From the NCBI GenBank assembly GCA_026419785.1, contig JAODTK010003098.1, positions 271,001-335,000 on the forward strand: a DNA stretch of 64,000 nucleotides, given 5' to 3'. The stretch comes from Sclerodactyla briareus (Eukaryota > Echinodermata > Holothuroidea > Dendrochirotida > Sclerodactylidae). Both the position numbers and the translations under genes were made by a program. Under the pieces are notes generated by a model that saw only the letters and a list, made by a program, of their open reading frames with translations, did not search any database and was not told the DNA's origin. Positions 23,814 through 35,655 of the stretch are shown here, in pieces (position 1 is the first letter of the stretch; the number at the start of each line of letters is the position of its first letter).

Positions 23814-23985
23814 CCGCTGGGTGGTGGGTGGGGCTGGCTGGGTGCGGGTGGGACATTATGGATTAATTACGCTGGTGGGTGGGTAGGGGATGGCTGGGTG
23901 GTGACATTATGGATATTACGCTGGGTGTGGGGGTGGGGGATGGCTGGGGGGGGTGGGTGGGGGATGGAGGTCACTCCAGAACGCT
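23754..23985. repeat. Minisatellite of about 51 bp interrupted by 44 T
   Basis: Units begin ACATTATGGAT and continue with ATTACGCTGG and a GGTGGGTGGGG / GATGGCTGGG stretch; unit starts fall near 23753, 23853 and 23904. In the first unit the text ATGGATAATTG is followed by 44 consecutive T (23770-23813) and then CCGCTGGGTGG, so the T run sits inside the unit. Confidence 0.85.
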
Positions 23986-24500
23986 GCAGTTATTAACCCT
24001 CTCCCCATCCTACTTATCCTCTCCTGCTGGGTATTGGTCACTAAATTTATTTTGGAAACTAAAGCAGTGAGCCATGGTGAAACAACAAGGAGGTCCTAAA
24101 AAGGCATGTTCCGATGTGTATGGATTAGTTGCGAGTTGAAGTATATCTGATGATGGGAACTTTGCATTAAAATTAATTAATTGCATATATAACTAAACTG
24201 AAGTCCGATCAATCAACATAGACTTGTAATTCTTTTTGGTGGCTTCAGTTGGTTGGACCTTGAGAATTTTTTTACCAAGCTTGTGACCGCACCATTTTGA
24301 TTGTACTTACGTACACACTTCTCTGCAGGTCTCCAACTTGCAATAGACAGCGTGTGGTGTTTGGAAACAGTGGTAATTATTGAATTTCGTGTTGAAGCCT
24401 GTCTCCGTTAAGTGAAAACTTGAAATTGAAAAAGTTTTATCCCTAAGCGAAACGGTACCCATATTCACAATGTTTAGTAAAAATCTGACAAACTTAATTT
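23986..24500. other. Unrecognised sequence
   Basis: AT-rich; the last 100 bases may be the 5' body of the following repeat copy (TTTTTGCATAAATTTGCAAATTAACAC). Confidence 0.4.
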
Positions 24501-24905
24501 TTGCATAAATTTGCAAATTAACACCACGATTCCATTATGTTATTGTTATGCTGAGGATATTAAACATTTCATCTCCCCTAATGTCCTGTATCTTTGTGCC
24601 ACTCACCTTCCCTTCTATGGGTTTTTCTGCAATCTTGCTATCCTAACAAGCTCAACAATCAAAATAGTGGTAGTTATCCTTGTAAACTATATACTTTTTG
24701 AAATCCAATCAAATCTTGTTTCCCAACCCATACCACATACAAAATACCATCAAAATTGGTCTTACCACTAGCTCCAGCGGTATTCTATTTTAACAGGGAA
24801 ATGTAACTGAACTGTACACTGAACACACAGACGCTAAGTGCTCTGCAATCATCTGATCACTTGCAAGTCTCGATCATTCTCAGAACATCAGGCGAGACGA
24901 AAAAT
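24470..24905 (+). repeat. Hairpin-ended dispersed family, copy D
   Basis: Family blocks in order: TTTGCATAAATTTGCAAATT, ACATTTCATCTC, TGTGCCACTCACC, GCAATCTTGCTATCCTAACAAGC, GAAATCCAATCAAATC, ATACAAAATACCATCAAAATTGGTC, ACACACAGACGC, AAGTCTCGATCATTCT, ATCAGGCGAGACGAAAAA. The terminal palindrome (24867-24898) keeps outer GTCTC/GAGAC but the inner stem is decayed. Confidence 0.65.
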
Positions 24906-26880
24906 CAAAAATGGAAACATCCCAGAGTCGGCTTATGTGAATGCAACATTCAGAAAAAGGGACGCACATGTGAGTCCAGAAAGGCCATCATGTTCTGCAA
25001 AACTCTGTCTGGAACAGAGATTAGGGATCACACCAGTGCAACACACACTAAAGTAGGCCTCTCAGATAAAAAAGTCTCGGTCCAGGATGGACTACATATT
25101 TTGCCAACTATTGTCAATAGAGGTGGCATGGATTTTTTGCTATACCCACGCCTTTCATACCAAGGTATTTCGAGTAAGCTACATGTAGAAGAGGATAATA
25201 ATGTGGAGGAGAATTGAATGGAATAACTATAATAATCAGTCAAATAGTGAGAAAAAAAATTTACAGAACTGAAAGCACAGAACACAGCTCATGTAGAATG
25301 TAGGAGACAGTCATCACTATAAATTGGTAGATTTGTGAAATTTGATTAGAAAGAATGGGGCTGCTGCATTTGCCTTTTACCAGTATTTATGAGTCAGATG
25401 GAAAAAGAAAGAAATGGTGTAAACTTATCAAGGAGGGGTTGGCACTATAGGGCCCTGTGTCAAAAGTAGGAATGGTACTGAAAGGAGCTTGACAGGTAAT
25501 TGCAAACAATACCCTACACCTTGGTAAACACCTCACTTTAATAGTAGGAAGCCCCAAGATACAATGTCATAGACCACTAGGTCACAGTGTCAGCGATACA
25601 TCGCTGCCTGTGGTTGACATCAGTGGCCCTGATAGTCTGAAACAAGGGCTGGTAGGAGGACGGAAACAATTGGGGGTCTAGTGCCTGGGGGGTCAGGTTG
25701 ATTGTTATTATTCAATAGCCTGAGTAGGAGGTACAACAGGGAGGGGACCAGACGAACACAAACATGCAGCGGTATCCCTTGAGTGTGTCCATGGTGTAGG
25801 TGCGTACTGAACAGTATGGTATGGGTGGTTACAAGAGCAACACCAACCTAATCATAGTTGTCAGGCTTGCTATGAAGTAATTTTGTCGGGGATTGAAAAC
25901 TACAATCTACGTTCATACCCTATCTCGATACAATGTTCCTCTGTGGAGTTATGACTTTCACTTTCACTTTTTTTCTTCACTTATGTGAACCTAGCTTGTA
26001 CATTTCAAAAGATAGAGAACATTTGCAGGGCTGTGCCATTATTGACACCAATTACTATACCAGGTTGCATGCTTTAGATCTTATGGCCCGGCATACACGT
26101 GCACAGACCAACTGTGACATGCCTCCAAACCTTAATGAAGATTGTAAACATCGATGTATGGACGACCAACACTAAATGTTTCCTAATAAAGATTATGTTA
26201 CCTAATAACATGCAGTTGTCCTTTAGGGGGCCAAACCCAAACCATTCTGGAATTGATAGGAAGATTAGCAAGATAAAAACAGTAACTTATTTTGGATGAT
26301 AAATTCTGGTATGAAATTACAGAATGAACTTCCAGGGAATTTGGTGACTTGACCTAACCATGGACTACCCAAACAAGCGAACCAAGGCAATACCACACGC
26401 TCTCCCCAACAAAGCGGGTGTAGTCCTTACACAATGACCTGAATCTAAAGATATATACCTCCATTGTTCTGCCTAGTCACTGTAGCAAAATACTGCAACA
26501 CTCTAGTGTCCGCCTTGGAAAAGACAGCAATGTACTGGGTATAAACCCACTATGGGCTTGTTACTGTGTCCTAGATCAAAGTTCCTTAAAAAAAGTAATT
26601 GTGAATCCCACACTACAGGAGATTATTAAGTAAAAATTAGAATGAAGTTGGACCAAAGCAGTAGGTTCTCAAATGGCACACTCTGAGCACACTGTAATAA
26701 AAAATATTGATCCATTGCACAAATACTGCCCAAAATAATGGTTGCCGAAATATAGGGGCATAATAACATCAATAAAGAGGCCTAACGACTCCGCAACTTC
26801 ATAAGGACTGGATTGTTGACCATTGTCCGTTCGTTCATGGAAATTGACTAAAAGTGTCTTATTCATGCAAATCAGCCACA
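24906..26880. other. Unrecognised sequence
   Basis: Short frames only (a 118-codon frame from 24861 starts inside the repeat end and has no recognisable motif). Confidence 0.5.
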
Positions 26881-26950
26881 ATAGTCAACCCCATTGACCC
26901 ACTTTCTCAAGTTGAATATCTCAGGACCGGATGGTGACTTAATTCAGAAG
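26880..26950 (+). repeat. Short relic of the hairpin-family body
   Basis: CCCCATTGACCCACTTTCTC, TTGAATATCTCAGGACCGGATGGTGAC matches 13728-13785 (CCATTGACCCCCCATTTTTC, AAATGTCTCAGAACCAGTGATGGAC). Only about 70 bp is convincing. Confidence 0.45.
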
Positions 26951-28365
26951 TATAGTACAGGCTTTGCCCTGTAAGTAGTGAGGAGTCTTCAACAACAAAA
27001 CTTGTCTTTTGAATATTGCGCGTTGCATCCTTAAATTCTGCCCAGGTTGTGGACAATGGACTGAATGGCCTATGCACTGTCATTGCATGTGCAACCCCTT
27101 CACTACCTCCCACCCCCTAGCATTTCTACATGGTAGGTTTGCCTACTGTAACTAGTCCTTCCCGACACCCCCACCCGGACGATTCCCACCCAAAGCGTTA
27201 CCCTACTTTAGACCCTAACCCTAATTCCGATCACAGAAAACAGTACGTTGGGGGGGGGGGGAATTGTCCAGGTGTGCTTTTGTCCGGGTAGGAATTGTAC
27301 AGTCACGAACCAGTCACTATCTGTAATCTAATCCAGGCAGTTTCCATGCTTGTGCTTGCAGCTATCTCAGCATCAACAGTGACCATAAACACTCCATCAT
27401 ATCCCATGTAAATCTGCAACCAAGGGCGCAGCCATTCGGAGAATCAGAGTGTCTGGGGTTTTTTCATCTCACACAAAAAAGCTGCTCATCACCGTTTCAG
27501 ACCGCCCTCGATTTGCTTTGACCACCCCTTTGTGCAACATGTGGTTGGTGGCTTACTCCAGACAGAATAGAGTGGGACATAAATTTATCTTAATCATCCC
27601 TTCAGTCCAAACTAGATTGATACATTTTATAATGATAATGATATTAAATACCGGTGCTCATATTATAGTGCTCGATCAAAGAGGTTGAAGTGCTTCACAA
27701 AACAAGACTACTCAAAATATTCACAGAGAAGGTATGTATTAATTAAGGGACTAAGTTTCTCTAATGGTAGTAATACAGACTAAATGCGAGATTACCTGCC
27801 ACGTCTGGGTATAGCCAGGGTTGAGATACTGCCCACGTTTGTTAGTAGTAGACAGTAACTTGTATAAACTACGTGACGATTTGGCACCCCACTAGACCCT
27901 AGATAAACTCTACACAATATTCATCACTAGTAACATATAAGACTTGTAAAATTCTTCAGTAAGGTAGAACCAGATTCTCCACAGGGGGACCAGTTTGGCA
28001 CGCATACTACATGTACCACATTAGTTTACCAACATGTGCCTCCTTAGACTTTTGACTTTCAAAGTGACTTTGACCTCTGGGGAGGAATATTGTCATGGAG
28101 TTGCCCCCATGTGACTGCCTGAGGCACAAATGTCAGTTTTTCTAGAAGCCACAGCCGTTGACATTCGATACATGGAAGTACGTCCTGGGATATTATATCA
28201 ACCTTTCGAGGCAGCTTTTTTGCTGGCTTCCTCTCATACCCATCTTTCACACGCTTGTGTTTCTAAAGAGATTGCACCATTGCAGACAAGCTGTACTACA
28301 GAGACCATGGGTTCCTGAATGATAGGCTGCACAACGGGCCTGATTTTATAGTCACCTGCCAGGTT
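26951..28365. other. Unrecognised sequence
   Basis: A G run lies at about 27249-27261. No gene recognised. Confidence 0.5.
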
Positions 28366-28369
28366 GCTT

Positions 28370-28695
28370 AAGGCGCTTTCACACCAGCATGCGACGCGAC
28401 GCGATAAAAAAGTTGATAACAATAAGATTAGTTAGGCCCTTTCACACCGGCGCGCGACGCGACGCGGCGCGACACAAACGTGACACAATTTTTTCGAGTT
28501 TAAATAATTTCAACTTTTTGTCGCTGTCGCCGAGTGTCGCGAGCGATATTTTCCGGTGACCAGTCATCGCGCTCTGTGATATCAAATGATCGGTTAGGTA
28601 AACAAAAACTCTGAGCGATAAAAACATCGCCGCCGGTGTGAAAGGTCCTGCCACCTTTTTATTGCGTCGCGTCGCGCCCGGTGTGGAAGCGCCTT
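28370..28695. mobile_element. MITE with about 40 bp terminal inverted repeats (outer)
   Basis: The left end (28370-28410) begins AAGGCGCTTTCACACC and continues GCGACGCGACGCGATAAAAA. The right end (28656-28695), reverse-complemented, begins AAGGCGCTTCCACACC and continues GCGCGACGCGACGCAATAAAAA. The arms match at nearly every position over 40 bp. No transposase is present, so this is a non-autonomous DNA element. A target-site duplication is not clear (TTA left, TCA right at best), so the superfamily is unassigned. It carries a related MITE inside. Confidence 0.85.
28435..28648. mobile_element. Inner MITE nested in the outer element
   Basis: The left end GGCCCTTTCACACCGGCG (28435-28452) and right end CGCCGGTGTGAAAGGTCC (28631-28648) are inverted repeats matching at 17 of 18 positions. 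The tips resemble the outer element (CTTTCACACC) and both have GCGACGCGACGCG subterminal text, so it is a relative of its host element. Confidence 0.8.
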
Positions 28696-28716
28696 CATGC
28701 TGTCAGATAATCTTCT

Positions 28717-28866
28717 GAGCATGGGCGCACATCTTGCAAGAGATGGGGAGGATACCCCCCACTTTTGGGATGCTCTCATGGACTTTAACATTTTCACGAA
28801 ATTCACACAGTAATTTCTTATCAAAGAACCATCCTCCCCTACCCCCCCCCCCCCCACACTTTTTCA
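28717..28866 (+). repeat. Dispersed repeat pair, member 1
   Basis: Matches 30278-30412 in the same orientation: ATGGGCGCACATC, GATGGGGAGGATACCCC, ATGCTC, GACTTTAACA, ACAGTAATTTCT, CCC-rich run, CTTTTTCACA. A run of 14 C (28842-28855) corresponds to a shorter C tract in the other copy. The G-rich/C-rich ends could pair. Confidence 0.8.
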
Positions 28867-30060
28867 CATGGATTTGCTCCACTGCTTCTCAGGAGAACAG
28901 CCTCTGAGATTATTTTTTTTGGTCACGGGTATACAGGTAATTCAGCACAGGGACTTTTATGCAACATGTGCTCATAATTCAGCAGTTTTCCATAACCAAA
29001 ATGAGATGCTCAAAAATTTGTTCCAATTTTAAATTCCCAAGTGCATTGAGGCTAATTTGCATAGCCTAATACTAATATTCACACTTTTTCAAGGCAGTTA
29101 TTACCATATTATACATTCAATAATTTCCGTAGCTAGACCATTTTAGGGTGATTTTTACGTGAGATACAACCAGGCTCTTATTTTGAGAAAAAAAGTTTCA
29201 GGATGGGCGCTTACGAGAGTATAACTTTTACCGATTATTTTTTCATAATAATATTGGGGAGGGCGGGTTGTAGAGGGGGCGGTAGATGCACTGCATTTGG
29301 AAATAGCAATACATTGTTTGCTTCAACATGTGCGATATTTTGAATGTCTGTTTACGTACACATTGTTCCAATTTCGAGCAGTAAATGTTGCAATCTCTGC
29401 AGCCCATGTGTTGTGGGTAATCGACCTGCATTGCAAAAATTGGTGGGGCGCTCGATCACGAGAGATGGGCGCTTAGCGGAATGAATACAGTAGGTTCAAT
29501 CTCACGTACGGTAACTACAGCATGTAATCAGACTAGTAATGAATATGAGTGTCTGATATTCAGCTGAAGGTACAGGAAAGTACAGGTTGGTGAGTGATAC
29601 TTCTGCTGGTACTATTAAAAGTGATGATTCCCGATAGGCACCACTTAAAGGAGAGAGAGAGTTGGAAAATGTTAAGATAGATGTACATGAACCGGCATGT
29701 ATGCTCCCTAGGCATCTTGGACGTATTTCCTCCTCAAGTACAACTTGTGTTTTCAAGATTGCTTTCTGGGTAAGTCTGCAAATATGGTGCCATTCAGCCT
29801 CAGGTTTTAAACAGCATTGTTAAGTCAAAGCCTCTTCAGTGGTGAAGCCACTGAGAGAGGGTTCTCACTTGTCCCCCTTCCATACTCCATTGCACCCATG
29901 ACCCAGCAAATCACTTCCCCCATGACCCACTAGGACTGCGTACTATACACAACCTTTGACTGTTCAGGGTAAGCTTAGCAGAGCTCATGTATACCATTTC
30001 TTGTCAAGGGGTCTGCTGGTGATCTTCCTTACTGCATTAATTAGATCAAACACATGATAA
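28867..30060. other. Unrecognised sequence
   Basis: GGGCGCTTA-type motifs recur at 29201, 29447 and 29467 (ATGGGCGCTTAGCGGAATGA), similar to GGGCGCTATTGGAATGA at 38516; possibly relics of one repeat. No gene recognised. Confidence 0.4.
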
Positions 30061-30115
30061 TGTCAAATTCTTATATAGCGCTTTACCACCGAATTTTCAA
30101 AGCGCTTTAACAGCC
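30061..30115 (-). mobile_element. Possible SINE tail relic
   Basis: TATATAGCGCTTTACC and CAAAGCGCTTTAAC form the pairable GCGCTT tail motif found at SINE 3' ends. Very short; head not visible. Confidence 0.3.
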
Positions 30116-30277
30116 AAACCAGATGCAAAAGGTTTTCTTTCTGCCAGAACATTTATCCTGAACTTGCATTCCCTCATGAATTCCTTCTCGCCTTTTTCGT
30201 GAGCACATGAAGCTGAAATGACTGAAACCCAGAGAGCCCAGAGATAATACACACAATCACTACAAACCAGTTAACAT

Positions 30278-30412
30278 TCATGGGCGCACATCCCGCGGGG
30301 GATGGGGAGGATACCCCATTTTTGGCAATGCTCCCGTTGACTTTAACAATTTTATACAGTAATTTCTAGTTCAAGGGGGCAACCAGCCCCCACCTTTTTC
30401 ACAATGGTGGTG
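30278..30412 (+). repeat. Dispersed repeat pair, member 2
   Basis: See the matching unit at 28.72-28.87 kb; shares ATGGGCGCACATC, GGGGATGGGGAGGATACCCC and GTTGACTTTAACA. Confidence 0.8.
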
Positions 30413-31490
30413 CCTACTGGTCATTATACAATATATTAGGTGAAGCAAGTTGATGACACTATTGAATCTTAAGCACTTTCGGATAAGGTTGCGTTTCAGT
30501 TTGGGGTTGCTGAAGTTGATCTTCCAATTATATACTTTGAGCAAGAATGCACAGCGCATAGTTTTCCTTGCCATACATTCCCCACAAAAAAAAAAAAAAA
30601 AAAGAAAAAAAAAAATGTGTAATGGGGGTGATAAAATGTTGGATGAATAAAAAGTATGTATGTAGGCCTATATACCCATTAATTACTGCGTATCATGTAT
30701 CAAAGTCAGTTTATTTCACCAAGGAGAAGCCTACAGTGCAATACTTCAGTACAATACATAACAGTGACTAAGGTTAAAGTTAAGGATGATCTCAGTTGTG
30801 TATTGTGCAGGCCTGCCAAACTTAGGATGTTAAAACAAAATAAAATTATGATAGACCCATGTGAACTATCCTCAATTCCTCATGCACCAATTATACTTGT
30901 GCTAAGACTTGTTCGCAATCTTTTGGGTATGAAAGGATAAAAATCAGCCCATCTCTCCCTGATGCTAATTGTTTAATACATTCTGCCATGAGACAACACA
31001 TTGCTCAGCAGGCTCAGCCCCTTCTGCGATACTGTCTGAGATTATCAATACTGAATCCCAAAAATGTACCAACAAGGTGAGGCCTGCAAGCACAGCTGGA
31101 CTGACTTATGCAACACTGAAATGCAATTATGTTTTTTGGCAACACGCGACACTTGTCTGTCTGCAAAAGACCATGAATAGTTTGTCATTTTAGAAAGTCT
31201 AACTCAAATTACCAAAGCACAATGGTTCAAAGTACATTATTCTGTTAGTTAGGAACATCAATATCTGAGGCGGAGAAAGACATTGCACTTTCAAGACGGA
31301 GCCCATCTTTTCTAGGCCACCCCGGGTCGCTATTTAATGTACGTGTGGAGTAGTATTTTGCCCTCTCTTTTGTGCAAATGGCTAAAATTGAACAATGAAT
31401 GTACTTTGACCTCAACTTCTAAGCAACCTCACTTGGTGAGCATCGTGACCAATTGCTGTCTCTGGGAAGAGTTGCCCCTGATAATATAGT
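30413..31490. other. Unrecognised sequence with an A run
   Basis: An interrupted A run lies at 30586-30614; short Lys-rich frames across it are artefacts. No gene recognised. Confidence 0.5.
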
Positions 31491-31494
31491 CTGA

Positions 31495-31715
31495 CATTTT
31501 ACAATTAGGGGCAGAGAAAAAGGAGAATCAGCTGACACATTCACATTAGACCATGAGAAGACTAAATGATATGACAGTGAACCACAGACAGAGCCCACTC
31601 CCCCATCATTTCACAATGAGGGCCAAAGAGAAGGGAAATGTATGACACATACAGTACTTACATTTGACCATGAGATGACTCAAGTCTACCATACATTGGG
31701 TAGTTCTCTGTAATC
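31495..31715 (+). repeat. Two-copy tandem repeat, about 111 bp
   Basis: CATTTTACAATTAGGGGCAGAGAAAAAGG, GACACATTCACATTAGACCATGAGAAGACT (31495-31562) is repeated as CATTTCACAATGAGGGCCAAAGAGAAGG, GACACATAC, TTACATTTGACCATGAGATGACT (31606-31680). The flanks contain GAGCCCA-type echoes, so the array may once have been longer. Confidence 0.7.
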
Positions 31716-32335
31716 TAGGAAGCTTGCATGAAAAGAGCCTTATAGATGATACTTAATTCCCCAGAGAGCCTGAGTCTCACAAAGACAGAGTCTGCTATGA
31801 GTAATCATGACACATGCTGTGCCGGTTTGTGACATTTTGGGGCGAAATCATGAAATGAGAAAAAATCTGACACTTCGCAAGTATTATGGTAAATGTCATT
31901 ATGGCACATTTTTTCCCCCCTTTTAAGGTAACTCTCTTATTTCTCTGTAACCTAAACCACACAGTCAAGGACCCATGCTGAAAAGTGACCAAGCATTGGG
32001 TAACTTGGTCTGCCTGCCTGCCCTTCATGAGATGGCTTCAGAAAAAGAATACTTCGACCAGTGCCATTACACAAAGAGAAAATGCTCACTCTGACTGACA
32101 ACAATGATTTTGGGTTCTACAAGTTATTCAAAGAACTTCACTGTAATAAAACACTGTGGTTGAATTTTAGTGGACAACTTGTATTGAGACATTTATCTAC
32201 TTAGCTATAACTAATTTGTCCCGAATCCATAGTATGTTAGAGGGAAGAACATCCAATCACAAATCAGTACAGACATTAGAACACTTGTACAGCTATTTTT
32301 TTTAGCTACGGGTAAGCAGCTCTACAAGTCTTCAT
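31716..32335. other. Unrecognised sequence
   Basis: Nothing recognised. Confidence 0.5.
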
Positions 32336-32400
32336 GTCTCTCCGTCCGTTTGTTTGTTTGTTCTTTCATCCGTTAGTTCGTTCGTTCGTCCATTCTGTTT
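32336..32400. repeat. (GTTT)n and (GTTC)n simple repeat
   Basis: GTTTGTTTGTTTGTT followed by GTTCGTTCGTTCGTCC. The next 60 bases (AACTCTGAACCGTACACGCG, GTTGAAACTTGG) resemble 61285-61310 (TGATCTGAAACTCTGTACC) and may be a diverged relative of the family there. Confidence 0.7.
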
Positions 32401-34165
32401 GTCACGTTCATTCGTAACTCTGAACCGTACACGCGATCAGGTTGAAACTTGGAGTTTGCATAGTGTGATTAGATTTTCAATTAAATCCAATTAATTACCC
32501 CAATCTGTCTACCCACAGCCCTTCCCATTAAACCTCTCGTGAGAGTGTTTGTTTACATTATTCCCTCGAGCTGCAGGCATGGCTGCCGGAATTGGGGGGA
32601 ATGTTTTAATTTGTTTTGTCACCACTGAGGTGGTTGGAATACAGGGAATGGGGGATTTCCACTGTTCACTGCTACAGGCCTAGGAGTTGTGCTGGGTACA
32701 ATGTATAAAAAGTTTTGTTGGGTACCGTATAGCGTAAATCGGAGTACCTCAGGCCTATGTAGATAGTTAGTTGGGTAACTTTGTGCTGGCACGATAGCAA
32801 TTATTAGGCTAATGTAGTAGACATGTTCCAAGCCATTCCAAGGTGATAACGATGTCCGTAAAAGTCAAGTAAATGTGAACAAACAATAAATGTGGATTGG
32901 TGAAGAACATATGCAGTGTATTCGCCACGGAAATTGGCCGCCGCGCTATCGAGACCTTCCGACTTTCGTCTTGTTTCTCGAGAAACCTGCATTGCATAAC
33001 ATGCATGTAAGGCATACTGCATGAAATGGACACAACCTTCACAAGATGGCCTTTGAGGGGCAGGGGCCCTCGGGAAATGCTTCAAGTACTATTTTGAAAA
33101 CAATTCCCAGCCTTTTGTTTTTCTGTGAGTGGAAGTCAGTTCATAAAGTATAATGCAGCGCCATCACTGGGGGAATAAAAGTGGTCGTTTTTTATGGAGA
33201 CGTTGCAATGGCCATTAAGATCCAGAACAGCCAATATAGGGCAACCTTAGTCATTTATTTTCAGTAGTGTGCATACTTCTTCGGCCAAATAGTACCAGAA
33301 CCCTCATCATAACAGCTTGAACATCCCTGCTACATTGAACGGCCTTTATTTGCTATTTACCAAACTACCCGCAAAGGAATACCCCGTGTTCTACAGCCTC
33401 AATGACACATCCTGTATATACCGTATTTTTCTATTATCCTGAGCTAATTGGATTTCTTCCTATTGACAATAGCCATTCATAGCTTTTCCAATACAGGTGT
33501 ATGAAATCACTTTGGGCAGGCCTTAGCCAGTAATTTGAAATAGGGTGTCTCCCTTGAACGATGAAATCACTATAGCACAAATGCACTCGCAAATCGCGGG
33601 CACCATTGCGGAGCGTTGATTCGAACGCGAGAGACGGCCAGTTTTTAACAGAGTAAGAAAGGCAACTTGGCAGGCATAGTTGGCCCACTCTATGATCAAA
33701 ATGCACTATTTCAATGCTGACCGAGTAAATCGTTGACCAAAAAAAATAAAAACAAAAAAGTGTTTTTTTTGGTTGGCCTCTCAAGGCCGTCTCAAAGAAA
33801 ATTGGCTGTCCCCATCAGTGTCCTGGTCCGTCTCAATGACGGTGAGACGCCCTTCTGGCTGAGGCCCCTGCTGTGGGGTGTAGTCTGGTTTCAAACGCTT
33901 CAATACATGTATTTATCACAACCCCACAGGCCCCTTCTTTCTGGTTCAGCCTGGAATTTTGGAAGATTGGTGGCAGCACCTTCGCCAGGCCCACACCACA
34001 CTGAGATGAACTCCATATGACATACTGGCCCACTAATAACATACAAGGGATTAACTATAGAACTGTATCATACCATGTTAAACCAGAGAATTTTTTGTGT
34101 ATGAACGTGTGAGAAATAAATCTTCATTTTATATCTCTTGATTCACAGCCAACACCCCCACATAC
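32401..34165. other. Unrecognised sequence
   Basis: No gene recognised. The largest frames (116 codons, minus, 33434-33784; 95 codons, plus, 33733-34020) overlap on opposite strands and carry no known motif. Confidence 0.5.
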
Positions 34166-34169
34166 CTGT

Positions 34170-34790
34170 AATCATCTCAAACATTTTTTATACACTTCCA
34201 GATAGTATATGTCGCTATAAAATAGGAGGGACCCAGAGACTCTGCCATGTAGTCTGCTGCCTATAACTGAAGACCAGGCGCACATTTCCCAACCTCTTCA
34301 CCAAGTGCACCCATGCAATAAAAAATACCGACAGTGAGATCGGTGCTTTTGTCCCCATTCCGCACAACCCCCAAAACAGCTCCACCACTGCAGGAAGCCA
34401 GGGGCGCACATATGAAAACAATTCTCATGGCCCGTTGGACAGCTTTGAGGCATTACCTTCACTATACAATTGTGGCTGTGCTTTTGTCCCCAGGAGTGTG
34501 TTGTATCAGTGTCTGGAAATATTTTTTTATTTTGAGGTACCCCCCCCCCCACTTCAACGTTGTCGCTCAGAATCTAATTCCTTAATCGATTATACATCTG
34601 CCAACGGGACCCTTGAGATAGTAGTTTCACGAAAGAATGCCCTTACCTACCAGGTATTTTTTAAAGAAAGATGTTTCGAAACCATTCCAAATTTCAGAGG
34701 TGCATCCACCTCGGTGAGCATTGTCTTCGAATGCATTCCAGATTCCCAAGGCCAATGGTCTTGTAGCAGATTTGCTTTAAACTAGCACAC
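34170..34790 (+). repeat. 615 bp tandem duplication, unit 1
   Basis: Aligns with unit 2 over its whole length. Landmarks: ATAGGAGGGACCC (34222), CACCCATGCAATAAAAAATA, CATGGCCCGTTGGACAGC, TATTTTGAGGTACCCCC, CTTAATCGATTATACA, GCCAACGGGACCCTT, GAATGCCCTTACCTACCAGG, GGTGCATCCACC, TTGTCTTCGAATGCATTCCA. The C run 34542-34551 is in both. No recognisable product; frames are broken differently in the two units. Confidence 0.9.
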
Positions 34791-35395
34791 CTGAACACTC
34801 TCAAACTTTTTATACTACTCCAGATATTATATTCCTATAAATAGGAGGGACCCAAGACCTGCCATGCAATTCTTCATGCCTATAAACTTAAGACCCAGGC
34901 GCCATTTCCAACCTTCACCAGTGGGCACCCATGCAATAAAAAATACCGACAGTGCAGATCGTGTCGTTGTCCCCATGTCGCACCCCCGCCAAAACAGCTC
35001 CAACTTCATGACCGGGCGGCACATATGAAACACTTTCCTCATGGCCCGGTGGACAGCTTGAGGCGATTACCTTCACTTACCATTGTGGCTTGCTTTTGTC
35101 ACATGAAGTGTAGTTGTATCAGTGTTGGAAATATTTTTTTTATTTTGAGGTACCCCCGCCCCCCACTTCCAAGTGTCTCTCAGAATCTAATTCCTTAATC
35201 GATTATACACTGCCAACGGGACCCTTATGATAGTATTTTCCTAAAGAATGCCCTTACCTACCAGGTGATATTTTATAAAGACGATTTTTCGAAACCATTC
35301 CATTTCAGAGGTGCATCCACTCGGTGAGCATTGTCTTCGAATGCATTCCAGATTCCCAAGGCCAATGGTCTTGTTACACAATTTGGCTTTTAAAA
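34791..35395 (+). repeat. 615 bp tandem duplication, unit 2
   Basis: Same landmarks as unit 1 shifted by about 611-619 bases (ATAGGAGGGACCC at 34841; GTGCATCCACTCGGTGAGC at 35311). Most differences from unit 1 are single-base indels. Confidence 0.9.
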
Positions 35396-35655
35396 AACTA
35401 ACCCCCCACCCCAAGCATAAAAAAGAAAGGAGTGAAAAGAAGCATACCAAAACCACACACCTCAAAAATTTGGAGGTTCTCCGCAAGCACATGTTGGCTC
35501 AAGATATCAATTTAACTTCAGAGAAATTTGGAGTTTGAGATCTATGACACAGGGGGAAACAATGCGAAGGACACCCATGGACTTTACACAGTTAATGCTG
35601 CATTTTGCACAGCGATAACAGGAAGACGAAAAAGGTATTCACTTTGGTATTTTTC
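35345..35655 (+). repeat. Dispersed repeat, second copy of the 16.18 kb element
   Basis: Continues from the end of unit 2: CCAATGGTCTTG, AAACTAACC, ACCACACACCTCAAAAATTTGG, CATGTTGGCTC, ATCAATTTAACTTCAGAGAAATTTGG, CTATGACAC, CCCATGGACTTTACACAG, GGAAGACGAAAAAGGTATTCACTTTG. Collinear with 16180-16440, which implies that the 615 bp unit and this flank belong to one larger dispersed element. Confidence 0.7.

Noticed and set aside
24536..24562. CYCYAED reading as a reverse transcriptase catalytic motif
   Set aside because: Isolated four-residue resemblance inside the non-coding 3' part of a repeat copy; no RT context on either side.
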